From: Chionis minor
Lineage: Eukaryota; Chordata; Aves; Charadriiformes; Chionididae
Assembly (NCBI GenBank): GCA_013398295.1
Contig: VZSF01006717.1
Span: 1,493,472-1,557,471, forward strand
Length of the DNA: 64,000 bases
Direction of reading: 5' to 3'
Made by a program: the position numbers and the translations under genes. The notes below the pieces were generated by a model. The model saw only the letters and a program-made list of their open reading frames with translations. It did not search any database and was not told the DNA's origin. Below, piece after piece: positions 38,246-49,860 of this stretch (positions are counted from its first letter, which is position 1; the number at the start of each line of letters is the position of its first letter).

Positions 38246-40743
38246 ATAATGAAGAGCTGATACAAAGAAATCACTTGGGCTAATTGCCTCATTGAGACCC
38301 TCCTCCCACATTTCCACTTTCTCTTCACTTCCTGTATCTTTCACCTGTGGATAATTTGGACATCCTTCTGCCACTTCTGCCTCTTGTTCCATTTTCCATG
38401 CTTGCAACCCTACAGCGCTGTAATCTCAGATATATTCTCTCTTTGATGCTGCCCACTCTTTTCCATGGTGCAGTCAGTCACACCAAGAGGACCATAACAG
38501 GCTGAAGGGGAGGAATGTTCATCCCTTGGAGAGCCTCCATCTATTTTATCTATTGAAAGCCCTAGCTTTCAATAATAGCCTGAAACTGATGGTACTCTGA
38601 TTTCCAGCTATGTCCAGATATAGCACAAGTGGGCAGAAGTATCTGGAGCTGAAATTGGTCTTGCCCCTTCTGTTCCAAATGTGGTCTTTATAAGCCTCCC
38701 CTGTGAACACAGGCATCCAAATCTAGAGAAGATCACTGGTCAGGCCCCCAGTAGAAAGAGTGAGGAGGAGACCAGAGGGGATTGTCCGCTGAGATCTCAG
38801 CAGAGCACAGCAGCTCTGCACCAGACAGCTTCATTCTCATTTTCTGACCTTCAGTTCCCCCATTCAATAATCTTATTCATTATACAACAACAGGATTAGA
38901 CAGTGCCTGCTGGTTGGCACACTCTGATGGGCTTTAATACCTGCTGGCACAGAAGCAGGCACATGCCAGTACTCCTGTGTGCTAATGAAAAGGCACCATT
39001 TCCACTTCCATTTCATCACACGCTGAGGTTTCCTGAGAGCCAGCATTGATTTTTGTGTCCAGGAGAACATGTGCTGCCGTCAGTCCTGCCTTGCAGCTCC
39101 AGGGGTTCTGCTGCTTAGGGCAGCGGCTATCATCACAGAGCTGGATGAGGTCAAACTGGACCCCTACTGAATCATTGTGGGGCCAGGGCTGGCACATAAT
39201 GAAGACTTCCAGTGGCACGTTGCCTTCATGCACACTGGTATTATCCTGGCATCCCTCAGGGAATGGAGTGAGGACCTGCACCAAGACTGGCTGGGTGATG
39301 CAACAACTTAATACTTTTGGGTTTTCGCTGGGAGACTGACTTTAAAATTTCTCCCTTTGCCTTCCTCTAAGTTCTGCAAGAGCTTCTTTGTCAAAAAAAG
39401 GCTGAGGCAGTTAATGTGCAGCCCTCTAGGAACTCTTCCATCACCATGACTCCTTTTGAGAACTCTGCCATCCTGTCAAACCCTGGAGAAGTGATGGTGA
39501 TGGAGAGCTGAGAGAAGTGGGAGGAAGGAGAAGATGGATTTCCCTGGCACACTAGCCATATATGTGGCATACATAGCTAACCACACCTCTGCTGCAATGC
39601 CCCCACCGAGAGGAACTGGCCTCTGGGACTAACCTCCAAGCAGAGCAGTGAATAATGGTTGACTTGGAAGGAAGACACACAGAAGGAGCTGTCATAGAAA
39701 TGTTGAACAAGCTACAGAAGAAAGATACGCTGAACTCTGTTCCAGAGCCCAACAGCAAGGAGACACCCCAGAATGCTGCACATGACCTTACTGTCATCAG
39801 ATTAGCTGGAACTCACTGTCTCATGGTGCTATGGGGCACAAGAGCTAAGCAAGATTTCTTTTTAAGAAGTAGTTAGTATCTATAAAGGTCTCCAAATGTT
39901 GTGTTGGAATAGTAACTATTTAAAACATGCCAGACTTCCAAAAGAAAAATGTGCCTTATTACTTCTGATGAACTGATCTTAAGGCCATAGGACTGAGGAG
40001 GAATTTACCCCCAAGCTTGCTTAGTCCAGAACCAACTACTGCAGAGCATCTTGCAGGATTTCTCTGGAGGAACTGATAATAATCATATTTGGACTCAGAA
40101 TGGATGACAGAGCTATGGAGCCATTAGGCTGATTCAGATGTCGGCTATGACCAGAATCTGTCCGCCTGATCCGTGAATATTTATGTTTGTGACCTAGCTG
40201 AGAGGTATGGGAATACAAGAGCTTTGAAAGTGTGAGGTGCTAAATGCAGGAATGAGTGTGACAGGTACCAACATGGGGGAATTCATATCCTGCAGGTGAC
40301 AAATCTGATGTTGTATGACAAACCGAATTTAAAGCAATGCTCCAAGACTATTAGCAGCATCCTGGCGCTGCTGCAGTTCAGCATGCCAGACAGAGGGTTG
40401 TTTGAAGCCTTTGTGAGTAAGGACCATCCACACACACATGCTCGGTGATGACCTCCCACTCCCCATAAGTTTGAGGACATGAAGACTTGCTGTCCAGCTC
40501 TTCGGGCGTGGGAATTTTGTTTCAGTTCCATGCATGCAGCTCTGCCATTCAGGCCCTGCAAACAATAGTTCGGTCGCTCCGAGAGAAGCGAGCATGAAAG
40601 GGGCGTGACTGGAGCGCCTCTATTCCCAGAAGCCAGGCCAATTCTCTAATGGGAGCTCAACCAGCATCTCTGCTGAATGTCCAGAAAAGTGGTTTTGGCA
40701 GCCTCTCTAGAGATGGTTCCAGTTCAGGAGAAACAGTTGGTAG
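38246..40743. other. Single-copy non-coding DNA between the two CR1 copies
   Basis: No gene recognised. Short frames at 39046-39339 plus and 38982-39284 minus overlap each other and lack domains. Confidence 0.5.
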
Positions 40744-41231
40744 AAAGAAGCGTGGCCAGCAGGGCACAGGAGGTGATTCTCCCCCTCTACTCTGCGCTTG
40801 TGAGACCCCACCTGGAGTATTGTGTCCAGCTCTGGAGTCCTCAACATAGAAAGGACATCGAACTGTTGGAACAGGTCCAGCAAAGGGCCACTAAGATGAT
40901 TAGCGGGATGGAGCACCTCTCCTATGAGGACAGGCTGAGAGAGCTGGGGCTGTTCAGCCTGGAGAAGAGAAGGCTCCGGGGAGACCTGATAGCAGCCTTT
41001 CAGTATCTGAAGGGAGCTGGAGAGGGACTCTTTGTCAGGAAGTCTAGTGATAGGACAAGGGGTAATGGTTTTAAATTGGAAGAGGGGAGATTTAGATTAG
41101 ATATGAGGAAGAAGTTCTTTACTGTGAGGGTGGTGAGGCACGGGAACAGGTTACCCAGGGAAGTTGTGGAGGCCCCATCCCTGGAAGTGTTTAAGGCCAG
41201 GCTGGATGGGGCTTTGAGTAACCTGCTGTAG
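40744..41231 (+). pseudogene. CR1 ORF2 C-terminal fragment, frame intact
   Basis: About 160 codons of the CR1 ORF2 C-terminal region run unbroken to the natural TAG at 41229-41231. CR1 blocks seen are [56 protein letters not shown] and [20 protein letters not shown]. The open frame reaches upstream to an ATG at 40677 that lies outside CR1 homology, so that start is accidental. The reverse-transcriptase and endonuclease domains are absent. It is a dead fragment despite the open frame; frame retention probably reflects recent insertion. Confidence 0.93.
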
Positions 41232-41336
41232 TCAGAGGTGTGCCTGCCCATGGCAGGGGGGGTGGGACTTGATGATCTTTAAGGTCCCTTCCAACTCTAA
41301 CCATTCTGTGATTCTATGATTCTGTGATTCTATGAT
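40744..41336 (+). mobile_element. CR1 LINE, 5'-truncated, plus strand
   Basis: The last ~590 bases of a CR1 element, from the ORF2 'AGAAGCGTGGCCAGCAGGGC' block to the 3' tail. After the ORF2 stop come a GGTGGGACTTGATGATC block, TTTAAGGTCCCTTCCAACTC, and a tail of four ATTCTRTG units (41304-41336). The body and the tail are well preserved and the ORF is uninterrupted, so this is the youngest-looking CR1 in the window. CR1 insertions generally lack target-site duplications, and I see none. Confidence 0.97.
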
Positions 41337-41719
41337 TTAGGACAGACAGCATGCAGATCACAGCTGCATGCTGCCAATGGCACAACAAGCCATCTTTGAC
41401 AGAGACACTCCTCCAGCATGCTTGATCTTGACTTTTTATTAGCTGTATTGCATTGCTCTTGAGTGTCAGGCCTTTTCACTACCCTCTGCCACAGGAGGCC
41501 TTCATTGCCAAACCATGCCATATCTCCTCTCTGCCCAAATCTTTTTCTGCTTCCCTCTCTTTTGCCCACAAGAGGATTCTTCTTTCTCTTCTGTTTCAAA
41601 CTCACATGTGCCCTAGAAAACACCCTAATCTGAGTATTTCCTAATAAAAGCACAGTGAATATGGGAAAGTGTTTTGCTTAAAAAGGCCCCGCTACTAACC
41701 TGCATGAGACAAACATCCT
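41337..41719. other. Single-copy non-coding DNA
   Basis: Nothing recognised. Confidence 0.5.
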
Positions 41720-41810
41720 CTCCTGTAAATTCTTTGGGACAGGCACCGTTTCATCCTGTCTCTTAGAGAGATCCCCCAGCACAAAGCCTCTGTCTGCAGC
41801 TCAGTTGCAG
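41720..41810 (+). repeat. Possible fossil SINE tail (amniote-wide type)
   Basis: TGTAAATTCTTTGGGACAGGCACCG, then CTGTCTCTTAGAG and CCCCCAGCACAAAG, follow the order of the old amniote consensus 'gtaagctctttgggacagggaccgtctctt...cctagcacaatg'. It is similar to the piece near 2.8 kb but better preserved. Family naming is uncertain. Confidence 0.45.
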
Positions 41811-42840
41811 TTAACAAACAGGAACTATGAACCGAGCTTGCAAGGGATGAAACAGTAAAACTGACCTTACTGGAATAAGTTCATTCCCCTTTGCAATTAT
41901 CTGGTGACAGACTTCACCTCAGGCTGAATAAATATAGTAGTTCAGTTTCCAGAGCTCCGGTTACAATTTCATAAACGGTGCTCAGTTGTGATTTGGCCCA
42001 GCTTCAGACAGGGATGGGTAGGTTAGCTCCGATTGATTTGTTCTTCAAGTAAAAATTAGAGCTGGTACAATGCCAGGATTGCAATGCCCGTGCAAAGCAT
42101 GATGTCTCTGAGATGGAGAAGGTGGCTTTGGACCTCGAGCTGATCGCTGGGCTCTGACACTGACTCAAGAGGTGATCTTCAGAAAAGCATCATTCTTCAG
42201 GTTACAGTTTCCTGAAGAAAAAGGGGAGCATCATCACGCAGTACCACAGGAGCCACGGGAGTTTCTTCCCCTTTCTTGCAACCAATATAGAGTCTCATTT
42301 GTATCATTACATTTAGGGTCAGCTTCAGGTGGGATTTCTTTCAGTGGAGCACTTCCTTCCTAAAAGTGCTGTCCGCAAGTACTCATGGAAATGGCTTTGA
42401 TGGAGGGCACCACAGACATTTAGCTACTAAGCAATTGTCTGACAGAACAAAGCTTTCCCTGCATAGTGCAATTTGGACCAGACAGGACAGTAAGTGTAAA
42501 ACATGTTATCAGAGTCCTTGGGATTATAGAGAATATGTTTGAAATAAGTCAGGAATGAGTCTTCATGCTTCAGTGAAGATCTGTTCCTAAAACATGAGTC
42601 AACACCGGCACAAAAACGGGGTTTTTAACTCTATCTCCACTGAGATTCCAAAAAACACTGACTAACAACACCTCTGCAGAGCAGCATAAATCCAAAGCCA
42701 GGGGAGAATGAGGACAGCTGAAGGATGTATTGGTGGAACGAGGGTTGTAAACACTCTGGACCAGCTGAGAGGTCCACTGCAGCTCAGGCAGGAGGCCAGA
42801 TGACAGAGTTGTGACAGGCACAGGGCTGGAAGAATGATGG
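41811..42840. other. Single-copy non-coding DNA
   Basis: No gene recognised. The 184-codon minus-strand frame 42570-43124 begins in the CpG-rich segment next door and carries no known domain. Its repeated DRELLPPLHPDREHL-like residues come from the 30-bp DNA duplication. Confidence 0.45.
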
Positions 42841-43380
42841 AGATGTTCTCGATCTGGATGGAGCGGCGGCAGCAGTTCTCGATCTGGACGGAGCGGTGAC
42901 AGCAGCACAGATCTGCGCGTGAGACAGCAAGGACCGACACGGGAAGGGATACTCCCAGGCAGAGCAGTGGGCACAAACGCTGCATGCAATGGCCCGCAGC
43001 CAGGCAGCGCTGCAACCGACCTCTCACCGCTGCCAGCAGCTGGCAGAGGCCACAAACGGGACGATGAGGCAGCGTAGACAAGATTGCGAAACCCACCACA
43101 GATACATGCGAGGCGCATGGACACCTTAAGTCGCTAAGGCAAGGAGATATGAAGGTGAGGCTTCACACGCCCAGGCTTCATAGAACAGAGCCACCGCCTC
43201 ACAGCAGTCCTCAGCACGTACAAAATTGTGCTCGTGTACCGTTCAGCCCTGCTGAAGGTAACGCAGGGGTGCGGTGGAGTATTTCTGCCGGCCTTGGAGC
43301 TATTTGCAGTTCGGCGGCAGCTCTGGGTAGAGCGGCAGCAGCTCTGCGGTCTCTCCATGGAAGCCTGCTTTGCGTGGGAC
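42841..43380. promoter_or_regulatory. Second CpG-island-like segment
   Basis: By hand count there are about 35 CpGs in 540 bases, far denser than the flanks. Frames are open on both strands with no recognised protein. It could be a CpG-island promoter of an unannotated transcript, a tissue-specific start site, or part of a young GC-rich repeat such as an LTR; I see no LTR hallmarks (no TG...CA-bounded duplicate within the window, no primer-binding site). Confidence 0.45.
42845..42904 (+). repeat. 30-bp tandem duplication
   Basis: Two adjacent 30-base units (42845-42874 and 42875-42904) begin GTTCTCGATCTGGA and differ at three positions. The period is a multiple of three, so frames stay open through it. 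It lies at the edge of the CpG-rich segment. Confidence 0.95.
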
Positions 43381-45160
43381 TGGCTGCCTGAGACTCAGGT
43401 GGGATGGGGCTGGTGTTCAGCCCCCATGATGGGGAAGGGCACGCTCTGCCTGGAGGGTGGCCAGCCTTCTGCTTTTGCAGGGGGAGGAAGAAATGAAATC
43501 AACTGTGTGAAGGTGGCACAGATGTTAAAAATGCTCTGTATAATCCTGCCTGGAGATGTTTACTGTAAATACCATGACAAGTGCACCACGCTGCTTTTGG
43601 CACAGCTGGCTGGGGTTTTTTAAGCACGTTTATTATCGATAAAAATGCAGAGACACTGACACGATCTCAAAGTTACCCAGAGAGACTCAAAATATCCTAA
43701 ATATCCTATGGCTGGCAAGATGAAACAAAAGCTTTGATGTACCAAGGATGCCTCAGCACCAGCAGAGCTGTAGTTCACTGGGTTACAGCATCCCACAGGA
43801 CAACCCACCCATAGTTGCCACTGAGCCTCCATGCAGTCCCAGCAAGTGGGATCTGAGGTAGCCCTGCGGCGGCCAGCCTCAGCACGGAGCTGGCCACTGC
43901 TCACGCAGGGCTCTGGGCACTGGCAATGACACTGTCCCCATGGGTCCCCTTGGCTGGCAGGGCTGGAGCAGGAGAGCCTGCTGAGCACCAGGACACGTGC
44001 CTGCAGGCCTGGCGCCACAGGCAGCCACTGAGAGGACTTGGAGGCCAACCTCAGAAACCCTCAGGACTGCATTTGGCTCTCAAGATGCCACTTATCTGAC
44101 CCTTCCCTCGCCAGCTGGCTCTCAGGCCAGCTTCTTCTGCAGTTTTGGTTGCTGCACAAGGCTGTTCACATCAGCCTGGGTGCAGGCACTGGCCAGAGCT
44201 TGTATGGAGGGGAGTACAGGTAAGAAGACCCTACCAAAGAGCAGAAAACTCAAAACAAATAAATAATGTACCCATGTTGGCAAGCAGCAAGAGCCGCAGG
44301 TTCATTTTCTCCAGTTCATCATGGTCAGCTCTTGCATCGCATTGGTAAGCCTCAGTCCAGCACAGACCTGGGACTCCCTTGGGGTCTCAGGGTGGCAGAG
44401 AACGTCAGCTCCCAAGGAGAGGACCCATGTTTCTTTCCATGGATTTTTTTTGGCCAGGTGGCTTGGAACCTCAGTGTAAGACACTTTAAATAAGTCTGAA
44501 CTATTTTTTTCAGCCAGTGTTGAAAGTCCAGTCCCTAGACTGGTGGGCACAGAAAATCCCAAGTAAGTTTTTTAAATCCCAATGTAAGTAAATAGCCAGT
44601 TAATACTTACAATATCAAAGTACTGAGATGAAAGAGGAGAACCCCAATGGCTATTATAACCCCGTGCTCATTGCAATGGCATGGGGAACAAGGCCTTGGA
44701 AACCCCATTTCCTAGTGGGGCAAGATTTCTCTCACACGCACATGGAGTGCTGGCAGTCATGCCCACCCTAGCTGCAGCACCCCAACCTTGTCCTGGTGTC
44801 CTGCATGGAGGTGAGCTTCACCTCCTTCATTGCAAACATCTCCCACGGACTGTCAAACCCAAACACGAGCTGCCTTGTTGCTGGAGGTCAAGGGAGGTAA
44901 AGACTTCACATGAATATGCTGGAAACAGAAAACAAACACACACACAAAAATCCCCAGCAAGAAAGGACAAGCCAATCTTAACAAGCAATTCCGTTACCCG
45001 TAAATAAAAAGAAGGCAATCACAACATGCCTTAAGCTGGGGGGAGCCAAAAGCCGTCTCTCGTCTGGGTGACTGATGGCTCGCGGGCTTTCCAGCACAAA
45101 CTTGCCTGGTGTCGTTTGTCACCTGCGAGGGGTAAGCCGCTCCTGAAGGCTCCTCTGTGC
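43381..45160. other. Single-copy non-coding DNA
   Basis: No gene or transposon recognised. Frames at 43620-44048 minus (142 codons) and others overlap and lack domains. A short (CA)n-like run lies at about 44934-44946. Confidence 0.5.
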
Positions 45161-45186
45161 CGGTGTGTGTGCGTGCGTGCATGCAA
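45161..45186 (+). repeat. (TG)n/(TGCG)n microsatellite
   Basis: CGGTGTGTGTGCGTGCGTGC followed by ATGCAA is alternating purine-pyrimidine sequence of the kind prone to Z-DNA. Confidence 0.8.
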
Positions 45187-45517
45187 CTCACGGAATTTCA
45201 GCAAAGACGCCTAAGAGGATTGTAGTCCTGGTTCAGCTAAAGACTTAGGATTCTGCATAATGTGTTAAGAGGAGCTTAATGCAATCCTACTACTCTGCCA
45301 CAGAAACCCTGAACAGCGGCCCGTCTGTTCTCACCTTTCCCCATCTGCTCGCCAGCTGTGGAAGAGCTGGCTTGCCCCGGCACTGTTTAAAGGAGCAGGT
45401 GCACAGGCACAGGTTGGGATTCTGCATCTGTCTTCTCACGGGAGCAGATTTTTGTGCTTGCGACAATAAAAAGACACTATGCAGGACAGCTGATGCAGAA
45501 CTCTGACGTTCTGGAGA

Positions 45518-45534
45518 ATTTGCATTTTTGCATA
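45518..45534 (+). promoter_or_regulatory. Octamer (POU-type) motif pair
   Basis: A perfect ATTTGCAT octamer at 45518-45525 is followed at 45527-45534 by TTTGCATA, a one-off variant, in the same orientation. This is the classic POU-family binding sequence. Nearby CpG-bearing DNA (45040-45200) may belong to the same regulatory element. The function is predicted only. Confidence 0.3.
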
Positions 45535-46749
45535 ATCTGGAGGCCTCCTACGAGAAAGGAGGCTTCACAGCTCTGAAAGGGGAGTAGAGAGCCAAAAAAG
45601 AGCAGTTTCATGTCTCAGCAGCAGGAAATAATCTAAAAGTGAGGAACAGAGCCCTTGGCCAAAGTTATATCATTCAGGAGGATGTGTGCTGTTGTGGAAT
45701 AAGTTATCAGGGCTAAGGCAACGTAGGTGAGCGTGCACTTGAGATGAGACCAGATGGCTGAGAATTAGAGCAAGGATGGCAAAGGGTAGGGAAAAGGGAA
45801 CTGAAAGGCAAGATACTTGTAAATCAAACCTGAATGTCAGGCAACAGTGAGGTCAAAAGGTTGGGTGAGGCTGTTTCCTGCTACTCAGGTGCTGGGAAAG
45901 TTTGGGTTTTGACAGCTAAGCCAGAGGCACACATATATCCTTGTTCTGGACTTCTCCATGTCATTGTGCCCCATGTGCAAAACAAAGCTATTGTGAAATC
46001 CTTTTTCCTAGCTTCTGCCTATCTTTTCCCTAGATTCTGCTCAGGTTAGAATTGCTCAGTGCCACGGACAGTCTTGTTGCATGCTTAGGTGCAGTGCAGA
46101 ACTCCTCTGGAGCATCCAGTCGCTACTTTAATATATTTAATGAAATAATAATGCAGATTAGAGATTCCCAAAGTTGGCACACTAACCAGGATACTAGCAC
46201 AATGCAGACTGGGGAAAAATAAAGGAAGAAAATGTATTAAAATGTAGTTGGCTCACAGACAGTGAAAAATAACAGTTTCATCTGAATGTGGGAGAGGCAG
46301 GGGAAGGAAGTGGCCTGGAACATGGGCTATTCCCTATTCTGTAAGACAGCAGGATGCTAGGACAGAATTTCCATGTTCCATATGCTGGAGAGTTTCTGGG
46401 TAGAAAAATGGAAAAGTAAAACAGCAATAAGAGCAGATCAGTGATACAAAGTGATCTCTGCTGTTCATAATCAGGCAACAATCAGATGATGGGTGTTACA
46501 ACATCTGTCCAAGACGAATATGGCAGAGAGTAGTCCATATAGACAAGCTTTATGTATTTATGAGGTTGTATTCTGGAAAGCAGTGACTATGAGGAGCTCT
46601 GGTAGGTTATGAAGATAATTCACTGGAAGCTGGCTCCAGACAAAGGAAGAAAACCTAACTTACTCCTCCTGGTAGCTAATTAAGGAGATGTGGGTTAGCA
46701 GAAAGAACATTATTTTCCCACTGGCATGGCATTGACAAACATTTACCAG
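45535..46749. other. Single-copy non-coding DNA
   Basis: Nothing recognised, apart from an AT-rich patch at about 46128-46160. Confidence 0.5.
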
Positions 46750-47195
46750 ATGACCACATTCAAGAGGGAAGCAGAATGACTGGGAAAGGTTCAGAAATGA
46801 GCTACAGGAATGATACAAAATCTTTAAGATACGCTCTAGCATGAGAAACTCTTCAGGATCCCGTATAGTTTATCAGAAGAAAGTTAGGGACACTATGATG
46901 TTTTAATGATCTGCTAAGGAAAGTGCATCCAAGAGCAGGAAGGCCTATTACCTCACAAGCAAAACCCTAATAAATCCAGTCCAGAAGATGAAACCCATAA
47001 AATTCAAACTGGAAGTAAGATGCAAGGGTGTGGGGTTTTTTTCAGTCTTTGAGGAAAGGAACAACTGAAAGCATTTCCTGAGGGAAGTGGTGAATTTGTC
47101 ATCGCTTGGACTCTTTATGTCCAGTCTGGGATGATTGCTAAAATATGTGGTCTAGTTTACCAGAATGTATTGGATTTGATAAGTAGTGGGTAAGA
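46750..47195 (+). mobile_element. Ancient CR1-family LINE fragment
   Basis: This is very diverged but collinear with the older CR1 type abundant in turtles and crocodiles. In order: CCACATTCAAGAGGGAAGCAGA; GGAAAGGTTCAGAAATGAGC; ACAGGAATGAT; GAGAAACTC; AGTTTATCAGAAGAAAG (cf. 'agcttaacaaagagaag'); AAATTCAAACTGGAAGTAAG (about 46998, cf. 'aaattcagactggaaataag'); GAGGGAAGTGGTGAATTTGTCATCGCTTGGA (about 47082, cf. 'gtggtggattctccatcact'); then CTAAAATATGTGGTCTAG. No frame survives. It probably predates the bird lineage. Confidence 0.75.
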
Positions 47196-48790
47196 ACAAA
47201 GAGTCTCGACTGCCAGATGGCCAGGCAGAGCTCTGCATGTTGGGTTCTGCAAGTGGTGTGACGAGATCAGCCACTGCGGTCCTTGTGGCTGTAACAGTAA
47301 GATCTCATAATGCATTTTCCATCTGTGATTCTGAAAATGGCTTTTATAAACAGCCAGTGAGGTGGGCTGACCCGCTGTGACTGTGACCAGAGAGTCTCCT
47401 TCCTCAGTGCCTGATCAAAGCTAAAACCTTTGTTGGCAGTGCCTAATGACTACACTCCTCCTGAGGAGACCAATAATGAGAAATGGCCTTGATGGGATTT
47501 CTCCACAATGTCCACACTGCATAAAGCTTGGCATGTGGGCAATGCTGGAGCCAGAACTGGAGCCTCAATGCAGTTTCCTTACATCTGCTGTCACTGATTT
47601 CATCATCCATGTGCTATCTTCTCTAGAATTCTATGCACGGAGTGAGATGGAAGCACTGATCTTTTGTATCCCTCGAGATGATAACTGAGCTCTTACACTG
47701 TATTTTACTGGGGCTAGCATTAGGTGTAGAAAATTAAATGTGTAAACAATAACTATCATCACTTTCAGGGCGTGCCTATTGAAGAGTCAGGCCAAATCAG
47801 AAAACTTCAAGGAGACAAGAAGATCTTAGGGTTAAGCAACAGTAATGGAGAGCACCATACTTGGCTTCAACTCTGAGCTTTGCCATTAATGCTCTTTGAT
47901 CACATGCATGTCCTCCTCCATGCCTGGACTTCTGTAGCAATGAGAAGAGTTGTACTTCCTGTCTCCCACCCATTGCTTTACGGATTCCCAAGCTCAGGGG
48001 CTGTCCTCTCTTCGTGTTTTCTTGTGCAGTTCCTGGCAGAGAAAAGTACATTTTGAGCTTTTGTACTTTTTTCCTAAATAAAGCCTCATAATAACTCCCA
48101 TGTCTGCTGAGTACAGTCACAGTGTAGGAGGCAAAACATGTTGCCTTAGGTGAGATTTTGGTGGAACCAGAAAGACTGTGCTGATGTACTGGTGTATTGC
48201 TAAACTGTTTGTATCTATCATCCCTTTCCAATAAGGCCAAAGATAGATAGTTCCCCCAATCTGTTCTGTAGTCTGCTGGCCCACACGGTTTTAAATAAGC
48301 CCAGCTCTCAGATGGTTGTCCACTAAAGACAACTTTTTTCTTCTCTTTTTGCCCACCTCTCTCTCCCAGCATCCTCTCTTCTTCCCTGCTTGTGTCATTT
48401 CGACATACGTATGTAAGTCCCTCTTACTCCAGAGTGATTTTATTTGATTTTGTTCTGTATTCAAGCAGAAGCTTGGTACAAGGCTATGGAAATCATTGGG
48501 AGCTTTTCCATTCATTTCCAGAAACTCTTGGACCAGATTCACTCAAATTTTCAGTTTACGTCTCTTATCTTTAGTGCTGAGAGCCGGTTTACTATTGCTG
48601 GCAAGTATGGAAACCAGACAGTCATTCCATAATGCAATTGCCTAGGAACGATGCATTTAAAAATGTTTGCTTAGAAGCCAGGGGGAGGGAAAAATAGAAA
48701 TGGGATGAGATTGGGGAAGGAGACTAACATTGGTGTTCAAACCCCCTTTCGTCTAATGCTAATGAAAAACCACCAGATGTCTCATAGGCT
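47196..48790. other. Single-copy non-coding DNA
   Basis: No gene recognised. The longest frame in the window (47797-48372 minus, 191 codons) has no domain, composition bias or splice context that supports coding. The AATAAA hexamer at about 48077 is isolated. Confidence 0.5.
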
Positions 48791-48818
48791 GTGATTCTCT
48801 GATTCTGTGATTCTGTGA
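48791..48818 (+). repeat. Orphan CR1-like 8-bp tail
   Basis: About 3.5 copies of GATTCTGT/GATTCTCT occur with no CR1 body upstream. This is either the extreme 3' end of a CR1 truncated to its tail or an independent octamer microsatellite. Confidence 0.6.
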
Positions 48819-49831
48819 AGAGAATGGGAGAAGATATTAAGGTTTGGTGAAAGGTTTTGGGTAATGAGTCACCATTTGTTAGTGAATTCTCTCATGTACC
48901 AGAGAGGATGGAAATATTCCACCTTAAATCAGTAGAAAGCTATGAAAATATCTGCGAAATGCTTAAAGGATCTTGAAGGAACCTAGTACTTTTCACTTCC
49001 CAAAGGTCCTGCATGATGACACAGAGAAAGGAAATGCTCTTGCCCCCAAAGCAGAGGTGAACTATAAGTACCACAGGGTCCTCCTTGGGATGCTGATGGA
49101 TAAAGAGAATTCAGGAGAGCGGAGGTGAAGTTTCAGGGTGGGGAGAGGAGTTCCAGTCAAGCTGGGCTTATGTTTGGACCAAAGTCAGAAAATTCAGCAC
49201 AGGCCCCAGGGGAACGTGTAAGTCCATGAGAGAGAAATACTGGCTACAGAGAATGGCTTGTCAGTGTGAGAAGAAGGCAGACCATTGTTTAATATCTCTT
49301 CATAACCTTTAGATCAACTTTACAAATCAGGGAGTGCTCTAGAGCCCTTCAAACAGACGGGGAGTAAAGCAAGTGCGGTTCCCAGGATCTCTAGGAAAAG
49401 TTCCTTTATGCCTTCTCACCCTGTCTTGGACATCTCAGTGAACTACAGCATTTCTTAAACCCCTAGTCTAGTTACAGAGGATGGAATGAGAAAGATCTCA
49501 ATTTTGCTTATCAGGAGAAAGCTCTTCCCTTATCTCTGCAGTGAAGCTCTTTGCTGGGGGTGGAGAGCAGTTTGCAAACGTACAACAAGGTAGGCTGTTG
49601 AGAGCTTGTCTCTCAACACTCCTGCACACAGGGTCTTGGGAAGCCAGGCACTGCAGCAGCACACAGGTTTCACTCTGAGTATTACCACCGTATTCCAACA
49701 CAGCCGACCAATTCTGATTCAGCAGTGGTGGCTCCCAGAAACAGAAGGAGTGAGCATCCATCTCCAGACAGGTGCTGAATAGAAAAATGAAAGTAACTAA
49801 ATAAAAGTCCCTGGAAACGGAGATGGTGACA
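48819..49831. other. Single-copy non-coding DNA
   Basis: Nothing recognised. Confidence 0.5.
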
Positions 49832-49860
49832 GCAAAAAAAAAAAAACAAAAACCCAAAAA
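49832..49860 (+). repeat. A-rich simple repeat
   Basis: A 12-A run is followed by CAAAAACCCAAAAA. It is low complexity. Confidence 0.8.

Noticed and set aside
42570..43124. 184-codon minus-strand frame with internal repeated residues
   Set aside because: The repeated residues come from the 30-bp DNA duplication; no known domain; the opposite strand is also open.
42570..43400. Retroviral LTR
   Set aside because: No duplicate LTR, primer-binding site, polypurine tract or viral protein similarity is visible in the window.
47797..48372. Longest open frame (191 codons, minus)
   Set aside because: No domain, signal peptide or repeat pattern; no supporting splice or promoter context; length is within chance for 64 kb.
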